Positions 33,390-40,888 of a stretch of DNA of 64,000 bases are shown here, one piece after another (the stretch's first letter is position 1; each line of letters starts with the position of its first letter). The stretch spans positions 1-64,000 of the forward strand of contig NZ_JAAAPJ010000021.1 in NCBI RefSeq assembly GCF_009909145.1. Reading direction: 5' to 3'. The DNA comes from Corallococcus silvisoli. GTDB taxonomy: Bacteria; Myxococcota; Myxococcia; Myxococcales; Myxococcaceae. Below the pieces are notes generated by a model. That model was not told the origin of the DNA and ran no database searches. It saw only the letters and a program-made list of their open reading frames with translations. The position numbers and the translations under genes were made by a program.

Positions 33390-35138
33390 TCAGTCCTCAG
33401 GAGCGGTGGGGACGTCCGGGAGGCCGGCCGGTGGCCGCTCGGGCTCGTAGACCTGGATGTGCTCGATTTCGCCGCCCAGCATCTTGAGGATGGCTCGCAC
33501 GGACGCGTGGGCGCGCACCTTTCCCTCGGTGGTCTTCTCGTGGGTGGCGCGGCTGTGGGAGTCCTGTTCGGACAGGCTCTGCCCCATGCCCCCCGGGAGG
33601 GCGGCGTCCTGGGTCTGCGCCACGTCCTGGATGGTGAGCTTCACCGCCCGGCCGAAGTGCGTGGCCAATGCCGCGTCGACGATGGCCTTGCCCCCGGAGG
33701 CCGTGACGGCGGCCTTGTGGAAGGCGGCGGAGGGCGGGAAGCCCAGGATGATTTCGCCCGCCTTCATGGACTGGAGGCGGCCGTTGGCGAGCGCCGTGCC
33801 GTGGCGCACGGACGTGGCCTTCACGCTCTCCACCGCGGCACGCCAGCGCTCGGGCAGCGAGCGGTTGGGGTTGTCGCGGCCAGAGGCCACAGGGGCCGCC
33901 ACGGGGGGCGGTTCGGGTTCCGGAGGCTCGGGTTCCGGGGCGGCGGGTTCCGCGACGGGGATGCACTCGCCGGAGGCACAACCTTCGGCGGAGCCCTCCT
34001 CGGGGAACATGCGCTCGTCCACGGGCTCGTCGCCGTAGGCGGGAGACGCTGGCGGGCCCACGGGCTCGGGCCGGCGCATGTTGGTGATGCGCACGGTGGG
34101 GCCGGGCTCGGCGGGACTCGTTGGCACCGGCGTAGGGCCGGGGATGGGGGCGGTGGGAGCCTGGGCGCCGCCATTGCGCAGGAAGGAGAGGGGACGCGCC
34201 GCGGACGGGGGCAGGTCGTCCATGACGATGCCCGGAGCCTGGGGGGCGTCCATCGCGGGCGCCGCGCCGCCGCCGTTGCGCAGGAAGGAGAGGGGACGTG
34301 CCGCGGATGGGGGCAGGTCGTCCATCACCACCGGCGCGGGAGGCAGGGTGGCGGGGGGGGGAACGGGGCTGCCCGCGCCGCCATTGCGCAGGAAGGAGAG
34401 GGGACGGGCGGCCGCCGGAGACAGCCCCTCCATCAACGCGGCAGGCGGAGGGCGCGTGGGGGCTGGCGGCGCACCGGCGTGCTGGGTGGCGGGGATCATT
34501 CCAGCGCGACCGGGCGTGGAGGGCTCCGGTGCGCGTGTCGCGACCGTGGGCGGAGCCTCCCTGGATGCTTCGGCGGCGCCCGGTGCCACGCTGGCGTGCG
34601 TGGGGGCCGTGTTCGTAGCGGGCTCGAAGGAGCGCGGCGTGCTGCTGGGGTGGGGGGCCTCCTGAGCTCCAAAGGGGCGCGGGGTCGCTCCCGCGTATGC
34701 GGCAGGGGAGTCGGGAGGCGTCGAGCGCCCCGGCGGCGATGGAATCGCCGTGGAGTCGAAGGGCCGGACAATGGCGCCCGCGTGCGAGGAACCTCCGTTG
34801 GGGGGTGGCTCCGCGGCGCGCGGAGGAGCCGCCGTGCGCGCGGAATCACCCTGTGTCTCGAACGGGCGTGGCGCCGCACCCGCATGCGTGGACACACTCC
34901 GCGACTCGAGCGGACGCGAGGGCGCACCTTCGTGCACGGGCACCCCCTGGGGCTCGGGCGGACCCGAGTGGCCACCGTGGGTTTCGAGCGGACGCGAGGG
35001 CGCACCCGCGTGCGTCGGCGCCCCCTGGGGCTCAATCGGACGCGAGGGGGCACCCGCGTGCGCGGGCGCAGCCTGAGCTTCGAACGGACGCTGTGGTGCC
35101 GCGGCCGACGCGCGTGGCTCGGACGGAACCTCAGACGC
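33390..35138 (-). CDS. dnaX: DnaX tau-specific C-terminal part, +1 frame relative to the gamma part
   Basis: This frame continues dnaX past the gamma stop codon. It encodes about 580 residues: a long Pro/Ala/His/Gly linker with repeats of the type HAGAPSRPxE and three copies of AARPLSFLRNGG, then from about residue 430 a folded domain (LPERWRAAVESVKATSVRHG) matching the DnaX tau C-terminus that contacts the polymerase. It has no start or ribosome site of its own. In the gamma frame the codons before the stop include TTT-C (35142-35139), where a +1 slip from UUU to UUC would join this frame. A sequencing or assembly indel is the alternative. Confidence 0.65.
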   Translation of the reverse strand, partial: ASEVPSEPRASAAAPQRPFEAQAAPAHAGAPSRPIEPQGAPTHAGAPSRPLETHGGHSGPPEPQGVPVHEGAPSRPLESRSVSTHAGAAPRPFETQGDSARTAAPPRAAEPPPNGGSSHAGAIVRPFDSTAIPSPPGRSTPPDSPAAYAGATPRPFGAQEAPHPSSTPRSFEPATNTAPTHASVAPGAAEASREAPPTVATRAPEPSTPGRAGMIPATQHAGAPPAPTRPPPAALMEGLSPAAARPLSFLRNGGAGSPVPPPATLPPAPVVMDDLPPSAARPLSFLRNGGGAAPAMDAPQAPGIVMDDLPPSAARPLSFLRNGGAQAPTAPIPGPTPVPTSPAEPGPTVRITNMRRPEPVGPPASPAYGDEPVDERMFPEEGSAEGCASGECIPVAEPAAPEPEPPEPEPPPVAAPVASGRDNPNRSLPERWRAAVESVKATSVRHGTALANGRLQSMKAGEIILGFPPSAAFHKAAVTASGGKAIVDAALATHFGRAVKLTIQDVAQTQDAALPGGMGQSLSEQDSHSRATHEKTTEGKVRAHASVRAILKMLGGEIEHIQVYEPERPPAGLPDVPTAPED

Positions 35139-36354
35139 GAAAGTTCGCGGGACCGGAGCGACCTCCCGGCGCTCCGGACGTGCTCTTCGTGGCGCCTTCC
35201 GCGCCGAGCCCCGCTGACAGCCGCTCCACGCGGGCCAGCAGGTCGGGAATCGAACCAGCGGGCGACAGCTGGATGGCCTTGAGCAGCGCCATCTCCAGCG
35301 CAAGCCTCGGCTGCGCGGCGCGCGACACATCCCAGATGCAGCCGTGCACGATGTCGAACAGGCGCGACAGCTGCGCCGTGTCCGCTTCCTTCGCGAGCGC
35401 CAGCAGCGCCTTCTGCTCGGATTCGGCCAGCTCCGCCGGTGCTTCTCCCAGCGACTTCGTAACGAAGACGTGCCGCAGCTGCAGCGCCAGCTCCTCCGCC
35501 AGCCGCTTCAGGTCCAGGCCCCGGTTGAACACCTCATCCACCCGGCCCAGCACCCGCTTCGCGTCCTTGCGGACCAGCGCCTCCGCGAAGTCCTGCACCA
35601 CCGTGCGGTCGATGGCCCCCATCGCCTCCGCGACGGCCTCGTCGGTGGGGTTGGGACCGCACGACGCGAGGATCTGGTCCAGCAGGCTCAGCGCGTCGCG
35701 CATGCCGCCTTCGGACTGGCGCACCACCAGGGACAGAGACTGCTCGGAGATGCCCGCGCCTTCCGCCTGGCAGATCTCCTTCAGCCGCTGGAGCATCCTC
35801 GCCGCGGAGATGCGCCGGAAGTTGTGGCGCTGGCAGCGCGACAGGATGGTGTCCGGGAGCTTGTGCGCCTCCGTCGTCGCGAAGATGAACTTCACGTGAC
35901 CGGGCGGCTCCTCCAGCGTCTTCAGGAGCGCGTTGAACGCCGCCCCCGAGAGCATGTGCACCTCGTCGATGATGTAGATCTTGTGGCGGTCGCGCTGCGG
36001 CAGGTACTTCGCGTTCTCGCGAATCTCGCGCACGTTCTCGACGCCGTTGTTCGACGCACCGTCGATCTCCGCCACGTCCACGCTGGTGCCCGAGGTGATC
36101 TCCGTGCACGCCCGGCAGGTGCCACACGGGGTCGCCGTGGGCCCCTGCTCACAGTTGAGGGCCTTGGCGAGCAGGCGGGCGGCCGTCGTCTTGCCCACCC
36201 CTCGAGGGCCACAGAACAGGTACGCATGCGCGACCCGGTCCATCTTGATGGCATTCCCGATGGTCCGGACGACGTGCTCCTGTCCGGTCATGTCATCGAA
36301 CTTCTGCGGGCGCCATTTGCGGGCGAGGACGAGGTAGCTCATGGGGGACGTCAT
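35131..36354 (-). CDS. dnaX: DNA polymerase III clamp-loader subunit DnaX, gamma-length product
   Basis: A 407-residue AAA+ clamp-loader ATPase. MSYLVLARKWRPQKFDD is the standard DnaX start; P-loop GPRGVGKTT at 49-57; zinc module C68, C77, C80, C83; Walker B IIDEVHMLS; arginine finger region TILSRCQRHNFRR; collar domain to about 370. The frame stops at TGA 35131-35133, just where E. coli gamma ends. ATG 36354 is used; ATG 36342 (MSYLV) is equally possible as neither has a strong ribosome site. First gene of dnaX-ybaB-recR. Confidence 0.92.
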   Translation of the reverse strand: MTSPMSYLVLARKWRPQKFDDMTGQEHVVRTIGNAIKMDRVAHAYLFCGPRGVGKTTAARLLAKALNCEQGPTATPCGTCRACTEITSGTSVDVAEIDGASNNGVENVREIRENAKYLPQRDRHKIYIIDEVHMLSGAAFNALLKTLEEPPGHVKFIFATTEAHKLPDTILSRCQRHNFRRISAARMLQRLKEICQAEGAGISEQSLSLVVRQSEGGMRDALSLLDQILASCGPNPTDEAVAEAMGAIDRTVVQDFAEALVRKDAKRVLGRVDEVFNRGLDLKRLAEELALQLRHVFVTKSLGEAPAELAESEQKALLALAKEADTAQLSRLFDIVHGCIWDVSRAAQPRLALEMALLKAIQLSPAGSIPDLLARVERLSAGLGAEGATKSTSGAPGGRSGPANFRV

Positions 36355-36419
36355 CTAAACACGGCGGGCCGAATGATCCATGGAACGTCCATTCCGCCCG
36401 CCGTGAGGCGCACTCCGCC

Positions 36420-37958
36420 TCAGCGTCCGAGCGCCTGTAGCACCACGTTGGCCGCGTTGTGCCCCGCCGCGCCGATGACGCTGCCCGCCGGGTGGCAGCC
36501 CGCGCTGCAGAAGTAGAGCCCCTGCACGGGCGTCTCATAGGGCAGGCGGTCGGTGAAGCCCCGCTTGTTGTCCACATGGTGGATGTGGCCGCGGGTGATG
36601 CCGAAGTGGGATTCAATCTTCGGCGGCGTGAGCGCGAAGTACTCCTGGACCAGGTCGCTCGTTCCCGGCGCGAAGCGGTCGCAGATGGAGAGCAGGTGCT
36701 TCACGTACCGGGCCTCCTCCTTCTCCCACGTGGTGCCCTCCAGCTTCTCCGGCACCCACTCCACGAAGAGCGCGGAGTTGTGGTGCCCCTCCGCGTCCTT
36801 GAGGGTCGGATCCACGGTGGTGTGGACGTACCACTCGATGGAGGGGAACTCCGCCAGCCGGCCCGCCTGGGCCTCCTTGTAGCCGTGCGCGAGCGCCCCG
36901 AGCACGTCGTCCTCCTGGGGCAGCAGGTGGATGGTGGGCCCGAACTGGCCCCGGTCCTCCGGCAGGCAGGTGAAGGTGGGCAGGGACTTGAGGCACAGGT
37001 TCACCTTCAGCGTCGTGCCGGGCGCGGACAGGCCGTCCACCTTGCGGCGGTAGTCCTCCGGCAGCGCGGAGGTCTCCACCAGCTTCAGCGTGCGGAAGGG
37101 GTCCGCGTTGGAGACGACGACCTTCGCGGACAGCTCCTCGCCGCTCTCCAGCACCACGCCCTTCACCACGCCCCCGTCCACGCGCACCGACGCCACCTTG
37201 GCGTTCGTGCGCAGCTCCGCCCCGTGCTTGCGCGCCAGCTGCGCGATGCGCTGGGTGACGGTGCCCATACCGCCTTCGACGATCATCCACGTGCCGCCAC
37301 TGCCCGGCAGCCGGCAGAGGTTGTGCACCAGCAGGTTCATGCCCGTGCCCGGCGTGTCATAGCCGCCGTCCAGGCCGGAGAACGCGTCGGTGACGGCGTA
37401 CATCGCCTTCACGAAGTCGGACTTGTAGCCGAAGCGCTCCAGGTACTCGCGGGCCGTGCCGCGACACAGCCGGATGAAGTGCTGGCGCAGGGCAGGGCGC
37501 ACATAGCGCTCCGCGGTCTCCTCCAGCGACAGGGGGGGCAGCAGCCAGGCGGGCGCCAGGTCCTCGCGCAGCGCCCCCAGCTCCGCGTTCATCGCGACGT
37601 GGGCGTTCCAGTCCGCCTCGGAGAAGAACTCGCGGAACTGCCGCTCCAGCTCCCGCTCATCCGAGCCGAACAGCAGGTAGCGCTTGTCCATCGTGGGGAG
37701 GAAGTAATGCGGGTCGCGGCGCTTGAGCGGCAGCTCCATCTGGAGCTCCTGGAGCAGCTCCGGCGGCATCAGCCCCAGGAGGTACGCGCCGGTGGAGACA
37801 CCGAGCTTCGGCGCGGTGCGGAACGGATACTCCGTCTTGCATGCACCGCCCACCTGGTCCTTCTCTTCCAGCACGGTGACCGACAGGCCCCGGCGAGCGA
37901 GCATCGCCGCCGCGACAAGTCCGTTGTGGCCCGCACCCACCACGATGACGTCTGGCAT
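36420..37958 (-). CDS. PYROXD2-like FAD-dependent oxidoreductase (phytoene desaturase family)
   Basis: A 512-residue flavoprotein. FAD motif VIVVGAGHNGLVAAAMLARR at the N-terminus, VEGGMGTVTQRIAQLARKHG in the middle and YFCSAGCHPAGSVIGAAGHN at the C-terminus. This set matches the PYROXD2/carotenoid-oxidoreductase family rather than true phytoene desaturases, and no other carotenoid genes are nearby, so the substrate is unknown. AAGGAGG lies 7 nt before the ATG. Confidence 0.83.
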   Translation of the reverse strand: MPDVIVVGAGHNGLVAAAMLARRGLSVTVLEEKDQVGGACKTEYPFRTAPKLGVSTGAYLLGLMPPELLQELQMELPLKRRDPHYFLPTMDKRYLLFGSDERELERQFREFFSEADWNAHVAMNAELGALREDLAPAWLLPPLSLEETAERYVRPALRQHFIRLCRGTAREYLERFGYKSDFVKAMYAVTDAFSGLDGGYDTPGTGMNLLVHNLCRLPGSGGTWMIVEGGMGTVTQRIAQLARKHGAELRTNAKVASVRVDGGVVKGVVLESGEELSAKVVVSNADPFRTLKLVETSALPEDYRRKVDGLSAPGTTLKVNLCLKSLPTFTCLPEDRGQFGPTIHLLPQEDDVLGALAHGYKEAQAGRLAEFPSIEWYVHTTVDPTLKDAEGHHNSALFVEWVPEKLEGTTWEKEEARYVKHLLSICDRFAPGTSDLVQEYFALTPPKIESHFGITRGHIHHVDNKRGFTDRLPYETPVQGLYFCSAGCHPAGSVIGAAGHNAANVVLQALGR

Positions 37959-38068
37959 GGTCTTCCTCCTTGGGGGAAAAGGCCGTTCCTAGCCGAGCCA
38001 CGGCCTCCCCGCCAAACACCGTGCGGCTTGCGCCGGGCGCCCTGGCCAGAAAGAGTCGCGCCCGCCCC

Positions 38069-39550
38069 GTGAACGACGCCTCCGCCCCCGACGCGCCCGC
38101 AGCCCCCGATTCGCGCTCCCCCCCCTCGGCGGCCCCCCCTCCGTCCCCCGAGCCCGTCTGGGCGAGGCGCCACGGGAGTCTCCGCGTCCTGGGACTCCTC
38201 GCGGTGTCGCTGGTGCCCGGCGTGCTGGCGGTGCTCCAGTTGGGGCGCATCCACCCGGACGAGGTGTTCCAGTCGCTGGAGCCCGCGTGGTGGCGCGTGC
38301 ACGGCTACGGCGTGCTGGCGTGGGAGTGGCGGGAGGGCCTGCGCAACTGGGCGGCCCCCGGTGTGCTGGCCGCCTTCCTCAAGCTGGCGGAGGTGCTCGG
38401 CATCACGAACCCGCGCATCTACCGGGGCGTGGTGGCCGTTCCCCAGTTCGCCCTGCATGCCTGGAGCCTGTGGGCGGTGTATCGCTTCGCCGCGCGCCGA
38501 GCGGGTCCATGGGGTGGCGCGCTCGCCGTGCTGCTCCTGGGACTGAGCGGTCCGGTGCTCCTCTTCGCCGGGCGCACGCTGTCGGAGTCCTTCTCCGCGT
38601 CCTTCCTCCTCGTGGCCATGGAGGCCCTGGACCGGCCGGTCACCGGGCAGGCTGCCCAGGTCCGCCGGGCGGGGCTCGTGGGGGGCCTGGCCTTGGGGCT
38701 CGCGGTGGTGACGCGCTATCCGTCCGCCCTCTTCGTGGTGGCGGCGCTGGTGTGGCTGGCGGTCGCGCGGCGGTGGCGCCTGCTGGCCTTCACCGTTCTG
38801 GGGGGAGCCGGGGTCGCGGTGGGGCTGGGCCTGCTCGACTGGGGCACCTGGGGAACGCCGTTCCACTCGTTCCTGGCCTACCTCCGCTACAACGTGATCT
38901 CCGGAGAGGCCGCCGCGGCGTTCGGCGCCTCACCGCCGGACTTCTACAGGCAGCCGCTGCTCCGGGCCGTGCCCCTGTGGGCCTGGGCCGCCCTGCCCCT
39001 GTCCGTGGGCCCCCTGCTGCGTCTGCGCGCGCTGTCCCTGCCGCTCACCTGCGCGGTCGTCTACACGGCCGTCCTCCTGATTACGCCGCACAAGGAGGAG
39101 CGCTTCCTCTACCCGGGGCTCGTGGTGGGCCTGCTCGCGGCGGCTGCCCAACTGGCCGTGGCCATCACGCGGCTTTCCAGACCGGGGATGAGGGGCGGGG
39201 TGGCGGTGCTGGCCCTGGGCCTGGGCTTCGTGCACGCCACGGGGTTCCCTTCCCAGGACCTGCGGGCGGACCAGTTCCGCGCCATCGTCCGGGCCACTCG
39301 GGGAGACGCGACGGGCCTGCTCATCGTCAACGAGGGGCTGTGGGGCTCAGGAGGTTTCTTCTACGTGGGCCGGAACATCCCCTGGCGCACCTGCGACTGG
39401 CCCCACGACGCGGCCTTCCAGGCCTCCATCCGGGACCGAGCCTTCAACCGAGCCGTCACCTTCGAGGGGCGGGCCCTGACGGAGCTCCAGTCCGCCGGCT
39501 TCCACGTCGTCCGACAGGTGGGCCGCGAGACCATCCTCGCCCGCGACTGA
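38069..39550 (+). CDS. GT22-family glycosyltransferase (Alg9/PIG-B-like) membrane protein
   Basis: An integral membrane glycosyltransferase with about ten TM segments. After the first TM it carries HPDEVFQSLEPAWWRVHGYG, the HPDE-F/Q-E signature of GT22 dolichol-phosphate-mannose transferases, and near residue 340 HKEERFLYPG, the second GT22 signature. It probably transfers a sugar from a lipid carrier on the outer face of the inner membrane. The start is uncertain: the frame is open from TTG 37970; GTG 38069 is used because the earlier stretch is disordered and overlaps the divergent gene's leader region. Confidence 0.75.
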   Translation: MNDASAPDAPAAPDSRSPPSAAPPPSPEPVWARRHGSLRVLGLLAVSLVPGVLAVLQLGRIHPDEVFQSLEPAWWRVHGYGVLAWEWREGLRNWAAPGVLAAFLKLAEVLGITNPRIYRGVVAVPQFALHAWSLWAVYRFAARRAGPWGGALAVLLLGLSGPVLLFAGRTLSESFSASFLLVAMEALDRPVTGQAAQVRRAGLVGGLALGLAVVTRYPSALFVVAALVWLAVARRWRLLAFTVLGGAGVAVGLGLLDWGTWGTPFHSFLAYLRYNVISGEAAAAFGASPPDFYRQPLLRAVPLWAWAALPLSVGPLLRLRALSLPLTCAVVYTAVLLITPHKEERFLYPGLVVGLLAAAAQLAVAITRLSRPGMRGGVAVLALGLGFVHATGFPSQDLRADQFRAIVRATRGDATGLLIVNEGLWGSGGFFYVGRNIPWRTCDWPHDAAFQASIRDRAFNRAVTFEGRALTELQSAGFHVVRQVGRETILARD

Positions 39551-39586
39551 CGCCGCCAGACAGGGGAGGGGATGCCCGCAAAGCGG

Positions 39587-39621
39587 AAGCGCCGATGCCC
39601 CAGTGAGGGACATCGGCGCTT
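39587..39621. terminator. hairpin between convergent transcripts
   Basis: A perfect 11-bp stem (AAGCGCCGATG at 39587-39597, complement at 39611-39621) lies between the glycosyltransferase (plus) and the SRP RNA (minus). No U-run follows on either strand, so it may be a bidirectional terminator or an RNA 3' end protector. Confidence 0.5.
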
Positions 39622-39637
39622 CTGGACAAACAGAACG

Positions 39638-39717
39638 GCCGGGACACACGCGGAAGTACGCTACCGTTGCTTCCTTCCGGACCTGGCGGGGTTCGCGCCC
39701 CCACGTTGTCCCGACCA
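39638..39717 (-). ncRNA. ffs: SRP RNA, bacterial small (4.5S) type
   Basis: On the minus strand the sequence contains the domain IV signature, CCCCGCCAGGTCCGGAAGG followed by AAGCAACGGTA, closed by a long stem whose ends are GGTCGGGACA and TGTCCCGGCC. This 80-nt RNA scaffolds Ffh in the signal recognition particle. It is the last element of the serS/tRNA/tadA group. Confidence 0.93.
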
Positions 39718-39749
39718 CAAAATCCGTGCTGCTACTTCGAAAATAACAA

Positions 39750-39836
39750 CGGAGAGGGTGGGATTCGAACCCACGATACCCTTTCAGATATACACGCGTT
39801 CCAGGCGTGCGCCTTCAACCGCTCGGCCACCTCTCC
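39750..39836 (-). tRNA. tRNA-Ser (GGA)
   Basis: An 87-nt type II tRNA with acceptor arms GGAGAGG/CCTCTCC, a long variable arm and anticodon stem CACGC/GCGTG around CTGGAAC, giving anticodon GGA (UCC/UCU codons). CCA is not encoded. Confidence 0.95.
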
Positions 39837-39849
39837 AAAGACGATGGAG

Positions 39850-39936
39850 CGGAGAGCGTAGGATTCGAACCTACGGTACCGTTACCGGTACGCCTGATTT
39901 CGAGTCAGGTGCCTTCGACCACTCGGCCAGCTCTCC
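39850..39936 (-). tRNA. tRNA-Ser (CGA)
   Basis: An 87-nt type II tRNA with acceptor GGAGAGC/GCTCTCC and anticodon stem CCTGA/TCAGG around CTCGAAA, anticodon CGA (UCG). It lies 13 bp from tRNA-Ser(GGA). Confidence 0.95.
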
Positions 39937-39943
39937 AGAGTAT

Positions 39944-40411
39944 TCAGTTTTCACGTCGCTTCGCGCGCAAGCGCTCGAAGAACGTCTTGAGAAGCTGGCG
40001 ACTGTCTTCCGCCAAGATGCCGCTCGTGACCTGGAGCCGGTGGTTGTGTCGCGGCTCTTCCACCAAGTTGTACAGCGAGCCGACCGCACCCGCTTTCGGA
40101 TCCATTGTACCAAAGACGAGTCGGGTAACGCGAGACTGGACCAGCGCACCGGCGCACATCGCGCACGGTTCCAGCGTCACGTAGAGCGTCACCCCGGAGA
40201 GTCGCCACGCACCGCGTGCTTTCGCTGCGGCATCCAGCGCAAGCATCTCGGCATGGGCAAAGGGATTCCGGTCACACTCACGCCGGTTGAAGCCCGTGCC
40301 CACGACGTTGCCGTCCAGCACTGCTACCGCACCGACGGGTACTTCTCCGAGTGAGGCTGCCTTCTGCGCGAGCTCTAAAGCCTGCTGCATGAAAGCGATG
40401 TCGTCACTCAT
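39944..40411 (-). CDS. tadA: tRNA-specific adenosine deaminase TadA
   Basis: A 155-residue zinc deaminase that converts the wobble A34 of tRNA-Arg(ACG) to inosine. Zinc/catalytic residues H53-A-E55 and P-C83-A-M-C86 are present, and the size matches TadA. It is flanked by tRNA genes: tRNA-Arg(ACG), its only established bacterial substrate, lies 30 bp upstream, and tRNA-Ser(CGA) starts 7 bp downstream. Translation and tRNA processing must therefore share one transcript if the cluster is co-transcribed. Confidence 0.95.
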   Translation of the reverse strand: MSDDIAFMQQALELAQKAASLGEVPVGAVAVLDGNVVGTGFNRRECDRNPFAHAEMLALDAAAKARGAWRLSGVTLYVTLEPCAMCAGALVQSRVTRLVFGTMDPKAGAVGSLYNLVEEPRHNHRLQVTSGILAEDSRQLLKTFFERLRAKRREN

Positions 40412-40441
40412 GTGTCGTGCGCGCCAAAAAAGAAGAAGTGG

Positions 40442-40515
40442 CGCTCCCTGGAGGATTCGAACCTCCGGCCTTCGGATTCGTAGTCCGACGCTCTATCCAG
40501 CTGAGCTAAGGGAGC
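40442..40515 (-). tRNA. tRNA-Arg (ACG)
   Basis: A 74-nt tRNA with acceptor GCTCCCT/AGGGAGC and anticodon stem TCGGA/TCCGA around CTACGAA, anticodon ACG. A34 is the target of TadA, encoded directly downstream. Confidence 0.95.
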
Positions 40516-40548
40516 AATTCTTCCCGGCTGCTGCTTTACGACATGTGG

Positions 40549-40635
40549 CGGAGAGAGAGGGATTCGAACCCTCGATACCCTTTCGAGTATGCAGGTTTAG
40601 CAAACCTGTGCCTTCAGCCTCTCGGCCATCTCTCC
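40549..40635 (-). tRNA. tRNA-Ser (GCT)
   Basis: A type II tRNA, 87 nt, acceptor GGAGAGA/TCTCTCC, anticodon loop TTGCTAA, anticodon GCT (AGC/AGU). Confidence 0.95.
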
Positions 40636-40677
40636 AACTCTTCTCTGTCAAAGAACCGCGAAACTCAAGCTCAAAAT

Positions 40678-40764
40678 CGGAGGCGGTAGGATTCGAACCT
40701 ACGGAAGGCTTTCACCTTCTGCGGTTTTCAAGACCGCTGCCTTCAACCGCTCGGCCACGCCTCC
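40678..40764 (-). tRNA. tRNA-Ser (TGA)
   Basis: A type II tRNA, 87 nt, acceptor GGAGGCG/CGCCTCC, anticodon stem GCGGT/ACCGC around CTTGAAA, anticodon TGA (UCA). First tRNA after serS. Confidence 0.95.
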
Positions 40765-40888
40765 ACAGCTTTGTGCCGACGGCTCCCGTGGGCCAACCGC
40801 GCCCGTGGGGCCGCCCTTCTACCCTATTTCTTCCCCGTTGCAAGATGGATGTTGGCCCCTTTTCACGGAAGGGGCCCGGTCCACCTGA

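Noticed and set aside
36420..37958. Carotenoid phytoene desaturase
   Set aside because: The fold fits, but the motifs fit PYROXD2-like proteins and no carotenoid genes are near.
40765..40870. Promoter for the tRNA-Ser group
   Set aside because: TTGCAA is present on the minus strand but no -10 box lies at a proper distance; the sigma54-like spacing also fails.
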